The notes under the pieces were generated by a model that worked only from the letters and a program-made list of their open reading frames with translations, was not told the origin of the DNA and ran no database searches. A stretch of DNA of 8,458 nucleotides, from the NCBI GenBank assembly GCA_964245425.1, contig CAXTMV010000242.1, positions 1 to 8,458 on the forward strand, read 5' to 3'. This DNA comes from JACMLD01 sp964245425. Lineage in GTDB: Bacteria; Bacteroidota; Bacteroidia; Chitinophagales; Chitinophagaceae. Numbering within the stretch: the first letter of the stretch is position 1; each line of letters starts with the position of its first letter. Position numbers and translations under genes: made by a program. Positions 1 through 5,536 of this stretch are shown piece after piece.

Positions 1-283
1 GTATCGCTAATATTCTTTTTTGTGCATTTAATTTCTTATTCGGATTTCATACTGGAGGCGATGGAAGGCGGTATAAAAAAAGATCAGCAGAAACATTTAT
101 TTCAGGATCATTTTTTACCGGCAACTGGATAATCCAGAAGATACAAATAAATAACGGGCTGCAAATAAACGAAGCTTTTTTTATTTATGGTATACCCTAT
201 TCCGGGTAATTGACTGCCGTCGTCATCTGGCCGTCATTCATTATTTTTGCCACTATTGTTTTCCGGTAAACTACCAGACACAT
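1..283. other. AT-rich left edge without an identifiable gene
   Basis: The region is visibly richer in A and T than the genes that follow. Two plus-strand frames run in open from the left edge. One ends at TAA 130-132 (43 residues, hydrophobic at first, then polar); the other ends at TAA 207-209 (about 68 residues). Either could be the 3' end of an upstream gene, but neither has a motif I recognise and they cannot both be real. A near-perfect palindrome, CTGGAT-A-ATCCAG (125-137), spans the first of these stops. A T-rich run (GCTTTTTTT, 174-182) follows a very weak stem and could be a poor terminator. TACCC/GGGTA (193-197/204-208) is another short inverted repeat. The last 40 bases hold the likely promoter and leader of the next gene. 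Confidence 0.5.
242..249 (+). promoter_or_regulatory. Bacteroidota -7 promoter box for the FAD dehydrogenase gene
   Basis: TATTTTTG followed by CC matches the Bacteroidota primary-sigma -7 consensus TAnnTTTG. No convincing -33 TTG or TTTG lies at the usual spacing of about 19 bases. Transcription would start near 254-256 and give a leader of about 28 bases before the ATG at 284. The surrounding DNA is T-rich, so a chance match is possible. Confidence 0.45.
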
Positions 284-1873
284 ATGCAACAGCAACTGAA
301 TATAAGGCTGCTTCCGGCAGAAGCCGCTGATCCTGACAGCATCCTTCAATATATTGCACAGGCCACCGCAAAAGATCGCGCTGCCATTACCGGCTACCGA
401 ATCCGTAAAAAATCCATTGATGCCCGGGGCAAACAGGCCTGGGTACAACTGACGGTAACGGCTTTTATACAGGAACCCTTTGCTCCTCATCCTTTTACAC
501 CCGTTGTTTTTAAGGAGGTGTCGGCTGCAAAAAGAAAAGTGATCATTGTAGGGGCCGGTCCCTGCGGTTTGTTCGCCGCCCTGCAACTGATTGAAAAGGG
601 CATACAGCCCATTATACTGGAACGCGGCAAAAATGTACGGGATCGCCGCCGCGACCTGGCCTTGCTTAATAAAGAAGGCATCATTAACCCCGAAAGCAAT
701 TATTGTTTCGGCGAAGGGGGCGCCGGTACCTACAGCGACGGGAAATTATATACCCGCAGCCACAAACGCGGCGATATCCAGCGCATCCTGCAACTGCTTT
801 TCCAGTTCGGGGCCCACGAAAATATTCTCTACGAAGCACATCCACATATCGGCACCAATAAACTGCCGCAGATCATCACTGCCGTGCGAAAGCAGATCGC
901 CGATAGCGGTGGCCGCCTGCTCTTCGAAAAGAAAATGACGGGCCTGCTGATGGCCGGTACCAGCATCCGCGCAGTGCAAACAGCCGATGGCGATATACTG
1001 GAAGCCGATGCGGTTGTACTGGCCACCGGCCATTCTGCCAGGGATGTTTACCAGCTGTTGTTCAACCAGGATATCCTGCTGGAAGCAAAACCCTTTGCAC
1101 TGGGTGTACGAATTGAACATCCGCAATCATTAATAGACAGCATCCAGTACCACCACCCGCAACGCGATCCCTTTTTGCCACCGGCCTCTTATGGGCTGGT
1201 ACAGCAGGTGGAAGGCAGGGGCGTATTTTCTTTTTGCATGTGCCCGGGTGGCATTATTGCCCCGGCAGCCACCGCCGCAGAAGAACTGGTGGTAAACGGA
1301 TGGAGCCCTTCCAAACGAAATAATCCCTTTGCCAATTCTGGTATGGTGGCAGAAATAGCGGCAAAAGATATCCATGCCTACCTTACAAAAAATCATTCTT
1401 CGTCACTCAACGAAAACCACCCCCTGGCCGGTATGTATTTTCAGCAATTGGTAGAACGCAAAGCCTTTGCCGCGGGTGGGGGAAAATTTGTGGCACCGGC
1501 ACAGCGCATGGGCGATTTTGCAGCAGGCAAATCTTCTTCTTCGCTGCCAGCCTGTTCTTATTTGCCCGGCACCCGTTCACAATCCCTGCAGGAAGTATTG
1601 CCCGATTTTGTATTCCGCAGCCTGCAGCAGGGCTTCCAGGCTTTTGGACAAAAAATGCGTGGTTATTTTACCAATGAAGCGATTGTACTGGCAACCGAAT
1701 CAAGAACCTCTTCCCCGGTAAGGATACCCCGGCATGCCGTTTCATTACAGCATCCCCAGGTCAGCAACCTGTACCCCGCGGGCGAAGGGGCCGGGTATGC
1801 GGGCGGTATTGTGAGCGCTGCCATGGATGGCGAGAAAGTAGCGCTCGCGATAAGTAGCAAGTTCAACCTGTAA
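284..1873 (+). CDS. FAD-dependent dehydrogenase, COG2509-type flavoprotein
   Basis: This 529-residue protein is predicted to be a soluble flavoprotein oxidoreductase of the uncharacterised COG2509 family; its substrate is unknown. Residues 1-80 form the N-terminal region typical of the family. Residue 84 onward starts a Rossmann fold: strand KVIIVGAG, dinucleotide motif G90-A-G92-P-C-G95, and acidic E113 in ILERG at the end of strand 2, which would bind the ADP ribose. Family signatures follow: FGEGGAGTYSDGKL (142-155), HIGTNKLP (188-195), the ATGHSARD FAD loop (247-254) and FALGVRIEHPQ (271-281). Cysteines C318 and C320 sit in FSFCMCPGG (315-323). The C-terminal GEGAGYAGGIVSAAMDG is the usual second FAD-contact segment that closes such folds. 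The length is normal for the family and no frame is broken. The start follows a -7 box by 34 bases and has no Shine-Dalgarno, as is usual in this phylum. There is no signal peptide. It appears to be a single-gene unit. Confidence 0.88.
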   Translation: MQQQLNIRLLPAEAADPDSILQYIAQATAKDRAAITGYRIRKKSIDARGKQAWVQLTVTAFIQEPFAPHPFTPVVFKEVSAAKRKVIIVGAGPCGLFAALQLIEKGIQPIILERGKNVRDRRRDLALLNKEGIINPESNYCFGEGGAGTYSDGKLYTRSHKRGDIQRILQLLFQFGAHENILYEAHPHIGTNKLPQIITAVRKQIADSGGRLLFEKKMTGLLMAGTSIRAVQTADGDILEADAVVLATGHSARDVYQLLFNQDILLEAKPFALGVRIEHPQSLIDSIQYHHPQRDPFLPPASYGLVQQVEGRGVFSFCMCPGGIIAPAATAAEELVVNGWSPSKRNNPFANSGMVAEIAAKDIHAYLTKNHSSSLNENHPLAGMYFQQLVERKAFAAGGGKFVAPAQRMGDFAAGKSSSSLPACSYLPGTRSQSLQEVLPDFVFRSLQQGFQAFGQKMRGYFTNEAIVLATESRTSSPVRIPRHAVSLQHPQVSNLYPAGEGAGYAGGIVSAAMDGEKVALAISSKFNL

Positions 1874-2075
1874 AGTTTTAAGTCAGTTGCCGGTATAGTC
1901 GCGAGACGGCGCCTGCGGCCTTTTTGCACCGCCCGCCGGATGGGATTAGGAATTTACCGGGATTGCATTGTTTTTGTGCTGGAAACGGCCTTTTACGGTG
2001 CCCATGAATAAAAATCCCTTAATCCTTTTAATCCGCATCTTAAAACTTAAATCGCAGAACCTGGAACTTTTTCCG
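1874..2075. other. Intergenic spacer with short TAATCC repeats
   Basis: I see no gene here. Shortly after the dehydrogenase stop there is a GC-rich patch (about 1903-1939) ending in CTTTTTGC. It holds only 3-4 bp stems, such as GCCG/CGGC and GCC-TGC-GGC, so it is at best a weak terminator. At 2014-2034 the motif ATCC occurs three times, twice as TAATCC (2020-2025 and 2029-2034). Such degenerate TAATCC tracts are a common sight in intergenic DNA of this phylum; that comment is from memory. A 23-codon frame (1940-2011) has no supporting feature. The spacer ends at the promoter box of queA. Confidence 0.55.
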
Positions 2076-2083
2076 TACATTTG
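2076..2083 (+). promoter_or_regulatory. Bacteroidota -7 promoter box for queA
   Basis: TACATTTG followed by CAC is a full match to the TAnnTTTG consensus, including the frequently seen trailing GCA. No clear -33 TTG is seen about 19 bases upstream, although many promoters of this phylum have a weak -33. Transcription would start near 2088-2091, leaving a leader of about 120 bases. That is long for a single housekeeping gene, and the structured element described next fills it. Confidence 0.6.
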
Positions 2084-2094
2084 CACACTTTAAA

Positions 2095-2209
2095 ATCATG
2101 CCGTAACATGATACCGGTCCTGTTGAGTACGGGGCCGAACATTCCACTGGTCTGACAAGCTAACCAGTTCCTGTAGTATCATGCGGCGCTATCTAAACAC
2201 GTTTGATAC
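2095..2209 (+). promoter_or_regulatory. Candidate structured cis-regulatory leader (riboswitch-like three-way junction) of queA
   Basis: The transcript between the -7 box and the queA start can fold into a three-way junction. P1 is GCCG (2100-2103), a TAA bulge and CATGATAC (2107-2114), paired with GTATCATG-CGGC (2176-2187): 12 Watson-Crick pairs, plus a possible U-G pair outside. P2 abuts P1 directly: CGGTCCTG (2115-2122) with CGGGGCCG (2130-2137), 8 pairs including two G-U, with a 7-base loop. P3 is ACTGGT (2146-2151) with ACCAGT (2163-2168), with an 11-base loop. The unpaired joints are AACATTCC and TCCTGTA. Two competing pairings exist. ATCATG (2095-2100) can form a hairpin with CATGAT (2107-2112). 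GTATCA (2176-2181) can pair with TGATAC (2204-2209), which touches the ATG. The pairings are read directly from the sequence; the switching role is inference. I recognise no known riboswitch consensus. Confidence 0.5.
2108..2155 (+). CDS. Possible 15-codon upstream ORF in the queA leader
   Basis: ATG 2108 opens a frame reading MIPVLLSTGPNIPLV and ending at TGA 2153-2155. Its ATG lies in the 5' strand of the P1 stem and its body covers P2, so translating it would disrupt the predicted fold. There is no Shine-Dalgarno, and no residue composition (such as repeated codons for one amino acid) suggests attenuation. An even smaller frame, ATG-CCG-TAA, lies just upstream at 2098-2106. Frames this short arise easily by chance, and there is no direct evidence of translation. 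Confidence 0.12.
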   Translation: MIPVLLSTGPNIPLV

Positions 2210-2213
2210 ATGA
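2181..2213 (+). CDS. Possible 10-codon upstream ORF overlapping the queA start
   Basis: ATG 2181 opens the frame MRRYLNTFDT. It ends at TGA 2211-2213, which overlaps the queA ATG (2210-2212) as ATGA, the arrangement classically associated with translational coupling. Its own start codon lies inside the 3' strand of the P1 stem, so it would be hidden when the three-way junction forms. No ribosome-binding site is visible. It could be a real coupling peptide or a chance frame; the overlap is the only argument for it. Confidence 0.2.
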   Translation: MRRYLNTFDT

Positions 2214-3259
2214 AACTTTCCCAGTTCCGTTTTGATCTTCCCCTTAATCTTATTGCCCAAAACCCCGCTAAAAGACGTGAAGACAGTCGCCTGATGGTGG
2301 TACACCGTCATACCGGGCTGATGGAAAACAAGCATTTTCATGATATACAGGAGTATTTCAATGACAAAGATGTTTTTGTAGTGAATAATACCAAGGTATT
2401 TCCTGCGCGTATGTATGGCCGTAAGGAGAAAACCGGGGCTAAAATTGAAGTGTTCCTGCTCCGTGAACTGAATAAGCCCAACCGTTTGTGGGATGTAATT
2501 GTAGACCCCGCGCGTAAAATACGCGTCGGCAACAAATTGTATTTTGGCGAAACCGATGAACTGGTAGCCGAAGTGATCGACAATACCACCAGCCGCGGGC
2601 GCACCATCCGGTTCTTGTGGGATGGTACCGACGATGAATTTCGCCAGATGCTGGAAATACTGGGCGAAACACCCCTGCCCAAATACATCAAGCGCAAACC
2701 CGATGAAGAAGACAAAGAGCGTTTTCAGACAGTATACGCCAAACATGAAGGTGCGGTAGCTGCACCAACGGCAGGCCTGCATTTCAGCAAAGAACTGATC
2801 AAGCGACTTGAAATCAAAGGCATCCGCTTTGCAGAAGTGACCTTGCATACCGGTCTCGGCACCTTCCGGCCCATCGAAGTAGAAGATCTCAGTAAACATA
2901 AAATGGACGCAGAATACTATCATATCGATGATATCGCCTGCGGTATTGTAAACAAGGCAAAAAAAGAAGGCCATCGCATCTGTTCCATCGGTACCACCAC
3001 CATGCGCGCCATGGAGAGTTCGTTTACGGCCGAAAAATTGCTGAAACCTTCAGAAGGCTGGACCAATCATTTTATTCATCCCCCCTACGAATTTAATATT
3101 GCCGATGCACTGGTCACCAATTTTCATTTGCCAAAAACCAGCCTGCTCATCATGACCTGCGCCTTTGCCGGTTACGACCTGGCCATGGAAGCCTATAAAA
3201 AAGCGATTAAAGACAAGTATCGTTTCTTCAGCTATGGAGATGCGATGATCATAATATAA
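2210..3259 (+). CDS. queA: S-adenosylmethionine:tRNA ribosyltransferase-isomerase QueA
   Basis: QueA transfers and isomerises the ribosyl group of S-adenosylmethionine onto preQ1 at position 34 of tRNAs with GUN anticodons (Asp, Asn, His, Tyr). The product is epoxyqueuosine, the penultimate step of queuosine synthesis in the cytosol. The 349-residue length is typical. Family signatures are intact: the N-terminal LSQFRFDLPLNLIAQNP (3-19), VVNNTKVFPARM (57-68), HEGAVAAPTAGLHFS (179-193), VTLHTGLGTFRPI (210-222), GTTTMRAMES (261-270) and VTNFHLPKTSLLIM (302-315). The start MKLSQF agrees with the family's usual N-terminus and no in-frame upstream alternative is convincing. No other queuosine gene is nearby, so the gene stands alone. 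The long structured leader suggests post-transcriptional control. The downstream esterase begins 93 bases later with no obvious terminator between them. Confidence 0.97.
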   Translation: MKLSQFRFDLPLNLIAQNPAKRREDSRLMVVHRHTGLMENKHFHDIQEYFNDKDVFVVNNTKVFPARMYGRKEKTGAKIEVFLLRELNKPNRLWDVIVDPARKIRVGNKLYFGETDELVAEVIDNTTSRGRTIRFLWDGTDDEFRQMLEILGETPLPKYIKRKPDEEDKERFQTVYAKHEGAVAAPTAGLHFSKELIKRLEIKGIRFAEVTLHTGLGTFRPIEVEDLSKHKMDAEYYHIDDIACGIVNKAKKEGHRICSIGTTTMRAMESSFTAEKLLKPSEGWTNHFIHPPYEFNIADALVTNFHLPKTSLLIMTCAFAGYDLAMEAYKKAIKDKYRFFSYGDAMIII

Positions 3260-3320
3260 GGTATAGGGTTGGAGGCATATGATTTGAAGTTTGTTAGCGG
3301 CACAGCGCTTGCCACAAAAC

Positions 3321-3341
3321 CTTACCGCTTACCGCTTACAC
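3321..3341 (+). repeat. Short tandem heptamer repeat before the esterase gene
   Basis: CTTACCG occurs twice in tandem (3321-3327 and 3328-3334), followed by a degenerate third unit, CTTACAC. The tract lies 12 bases before the esterase ATG, in the 93-base spacer after queA. That spacer shows no clear terminator and no full TAnnTTTG box; the nearest candidate has TA and TTTG three bases apart instead of two, near 3279-3287. The function, if any, is unknown. Confidence 0.5.
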
Positions 3342-3352
3342 CATTCTTGCGT

Positions 3353-4275
3353 ATGAAAAATATTTTATTCTTTTTTTTAGCTGCTATTTTCATGTCAACA
3401 GCCGCCGCACAGGAGATCATTCCTTTGTACGAAAACGGTATCCCGAATTCGAAACCCATTGCCAACCGCGAGAAATCCGAAACGGGTGCCGATGGCATAT
3501 TGCGGATCAGCAAAGTGTCTGAACCTTCGTTGATGGTGTTTTTGCCAGCCAAAGAAAAAGCCAATGGCTCTGCTGTGATCATTTGTCCCGGTGGAGGCTA
3601 CAGCATCCTGGCCGCCTCGCATGAGGGAACCGATGTTGCCAAGGTATTTAATGAATGGGGGGTGACTGCTTTTGTGCTGAAATACCGGCTGCCAGACGAC
3701 AGCACCATGCCCAATAAAGAGACGGGGCCACTGATGGACGCACAAAGGGCTATCCAGCTGGTGNNNNNNNNNNGCTCAACGCACAGAAATGGGGACTCGA
3801 TAAAAATAAAATCGGCATCATGGGCTTTTCTGCCGGGGGGCACCTGGCTTCAACAGCCGGTACACATTTTAACCACCCGGTCATTGCCGCTGTAAAAAAT
3901 ACCAGTCTGCGCCCTGATTTTATGATCTTATTGTACCCGGTGATCAGTTTTACCGATAGCCTGGCGCATATGGGTTCAAGAATTAACTTAATTGGCAAAA
4001 ATCCCAGCCCCGTTACCATACAATATTACTCCAACGAACTGCAGGTAAATAAACAAACCCCGCCCACCTTCCTGGTGCATGCCAAAGACGATGGCGGCGT
4101 AAAAGTACAGAACAGCATTGCTTTTTACGATGCGCTGCAAAAAAACGGCGTGCCGGCAGAAATACATTTATATGAAAAAGGCGGACATGGTTTTGGCATG
4201 CATAATAAAACATCTCCCGACCAATGGATGGACTGGCTGCAGACCTGGATGAAGAAGAATGGCTGGGTGAAATAA
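3353..4275 (+). CDS. Secreted alpha/beta-hydrolase (acetyl-esterase-like), interrupted by an assembly gap
   Basis: This is a predicted exported serine hydrolase of the alpha/beta-hydrolase fold, of the group often linked to acetyl-ester removal from carbohydrates; the substrate is not determinable here. Residues 1-20 form a signal peptide (lysine, long hydrophobic core, STAAAQ cleavage region). CPGGGY (78-83) is the oxyanion-hole loop. GFSAGGH carries nucleophile S157, HAKDD carries the acid residue (D243 or D244), and GGHGFG carries H276. Residue numbers after 137 assume one missing codon. Before the gap the frame reads to AQRAIQLV; after it, in a different frame, it resumes as LNAQKWGLDKNKIGIMGFSAGG. 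The two halves join naturally, giving about 304 residues, so the apparent frameshift comes from the placeholder gap and not from a mutation. The ATG at 3353 was chosen over a TTG at 3269 because it places the signal peptide at the N-terminus. Confidence 0.85.
3764..3773. other. Ten-N assembly gap inside the esterase gene
   Basis: Ten consecutive N bases separate GTG (Val137) from G-CTC-AAC. The reading frame after the gap needs the number of missing bases to be 2, 5, 8 and so on. Aligned by eye to the usual helix LVRxxAxxWxID before the nucleophile elbow, exactly one residue is missing, probably the arginine. This would mean two unknown bases followed by the visible G at 3774, and the ten Ns would be an arbitrary placeholder. 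Confidence 0.9.
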
Positions 4276-4290
4276 TTCATTTCACTTTTT
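4267..4290 (+). terminator. Compact intrinsic terminator overlapping two convergent stop codons
   Basis: GTGAAAT (4267-4273), a 5-base loop AATTC, and ATTTCAC (4279-4285) form a perfect 7-bp stem followed directly by TTTTT (4286-4290), as expected for rho-independent termination of the rightward transcript. The stem covers the last codons and the T of the esterase TAA, and includes the TGA of the leftward gene (4284-4282). Read leftward, the hairpin is not followed by a T-run, so it should act mainly on the plus strand. The stem is low in G and C, so it may be weak. Confidence 0.6.
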
Positions 4291-5517
4291 CATTTCTTCC
4301 AGGTGATAATCCAGCGGCAGCAGGCTGTTTATTTTTTCACTCCAACCCCAGTAACCATAACTGATCAGATCCTGCGGCATATAATAATTGCCCGTAGACT
4401 CTACCGTTAGTGGGGTCTTATTGATCAGGAATACAAAAGAACGTTCAAAATAAGGTTTCCTGTTTTCATGTGTAAATGCCAGGTAGTCGGGATCTTCCCG
4501 CTCATTTTTATACACGATGTACAGGTAATTATTAAAAAAAAGGCGCTGACTCATGGAATCTACGAGAGTCACCAGGCTGTCGCCGGTCAGGAAAGATTTT
4601 CCATATTCTTCCAGCATATCGGGCTGTTTCAGTATCCGTTCGTAATAAGGCAGGGAGTCTTTTGGCAGCTGGTTAAGGTTGTTTTGCCGGTACAGTTTTT
4701 TAATGCGATCTTTCTCCAGGTTCAGTGTCTTGGTTAAACGCTTCACTTCAAAGCCTTCTTCCGCCAGGCGGTTATGGTACAGGCTGTTCATAAAATGGGC
4801 AATGGAGCCGTTGTAAGCTGTCCGGCGGTTTTCCAACTGCCATTTTTTGGGCCCTTTTGCATTTAATTCGGTAAACAGGGTATAGCCATAATACAGGAGA
4901 ATGTTTTCCTTGAAATCATAAGAAAATCCTTCCAGTTGGTACCGGAGCCTGTAGCCCAGCCATTTATTCTCAACGATCAATGGCTCATCTGCCACTACCG
5001 TCAGCAGATCCTTTTTTTTAGAATGGCGGAAATGCAGTGACTGGTAATTGACGATGTGGCACTGGGTTGCTGCAAAAGAATTGCCGATAAAATTGTCGGT
5101 AAAAAATTTGCCCCAGGTTGCCCAGCCATCTTTTTCATAGGGTTCTATCACCACCGCCTGTAATTCTTCTGCCTTTGCCTTCAGCTGTATTTGTATCTGC
5201 AGGGGTAACTGGCTGGCTTTATAAGTATATACCTGCGTCTCAAAGCCGATACAGGATACCACCAGGTCGTAAGTGCCCACCGGGGCATGGGCCAGTTCAA
5301 AACGGCCGGCAGCATCACTGACCGTGCCTTTGGAGGTATTGGTGATGAACACACTGGCGTTGGCAATGGTGGCACCTGTTTCGCCATCTACCACTTTCCC
5401 TCTTATATAATCGGCAGGCTGGGCAAGCACAACGGAATGCAAAAGAAGCAACCACAAAAAAGCCGGTATGTATTTTATACCGGCCAGGCCTGGTTGCTTT
5501 AAATAATTTTTATCCAT
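4282..5517 (-). CDS. Secreted CarboxypepD_reg-like domain protein of unknown function
   Basis: This 411-residue protein is predicted to be exported. Residues 1-32 are a signal peptide with hydrophobic core FLWLLLLHSVV and cleavage after VLA. Residues 37-125 are a CarboxypepD_reg-like beta-sandwich (IRGKVVDGETGATIANASV, then GTVSDAAGRFEL and GTYDLVVSCIGFE), the module that starts many Bacteroidota outer-membrane proteins. No TonB plug or beta-barrel follows. The remainder (about 130-411) matches from memory a conserved Bacteroidota family marked by FFTDNFIGNSFAATQC, LIVENKWLGYRLRYQLEGFSYD (181-202) and a GSIAHFMNSLYHNRLAEEGFEV block (237-258). No enzymatic motif is seen. The role is unknown; a periplasmic or outer-membrane-associated location is inferred. 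The start lies 19 bases after the aspartate kinase stop on the same strand, so cotranscription is likely although no functional link is evident. The 3' end converges on the esterase gene. Confidence 0.8.
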   Translation of the reverse strand: MDKNYLKQPGLAGIKYIPAFLWLLLLHSVVLAQPADYIRGKVVDGETGATIANASVFITNTSKGTVSDAAGRFELAHAPVGTYDLVVSCIGFETQVYTYKASQLPLQIQIQLKAKAEELQAVVIEPYEKDGWATWGKFFTDNFIGNSFAATQCHIVNYQSLHFRHSKKKDLLTVVADEPLIVENKWLGYRLRYQLEGFSYDFKENILLYYGYTLFTELNAKGPKKWQLENRRTAYNGSIAHFMNSLYHNRLAEEGFEVKRLTKTLNLEKDRIKKLYRQNNLNQLPKDSLPYYERILKQPDMLEEYGKSFLTGDSLVTLVDSMSQRLFFNNYLYIVYKNEREDPDYLAFTHENRKPYFERSFVFLINKTPLTVESTGNYYMPQDLISYGYWGWSEKINSLLPLDYHLEEMKK

Positions 5518-5536
5518 TAATGCCCATTATGAACTT

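Noticed and set aside
1896..1925. Intrinsic terminator after the FAD dehydrogenase
   Set aside because: The GC-rich patch before CTTTTTGC forms only 3-4 bp helices; too weak to call.
1940..2011. A 23-codon frame in the spacer after the FAD dehydrogenase
   Set aside because: There is no ribosome-binding site, promoter or residue pattern to support it; its length is what chance would give.
2095..2209. queA leader as a known preQ1, SAM, purine or TPP riboswitch, hammerhead ribozyme or tRNA
   Set aside because: The diagnostic conserved bases that I can recall for these classes (for example CUGAUGA/GAAA for hammerhead, or a TTCRANY T-loop for tRNA) are absent or wrongly placed, so I kept it as an unassigned structured leader.
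2189..2974. A 261-residue open frame on the minus strand opposite queA
   Set aside because: It lies wholly antisense to an unambiguous QueA coding sequence, and its residue pattern looks like a codon-bias shadow with no domain of its own.
3269..3352. Upstream extension of the esterase to a TTG at 3269
   Set aside because: It would bury the clear signal peptide behind 28 non-homologous residues that include translated tandem repeats; ATG 3353 fits better.
3764..3773. Esterase read as a frameshifted pseudogene
   Set aside because: The frame change coincides exactly with a run of Ns, and the two halves rejoin cleanly with one codon; the catalytic residues are intact.
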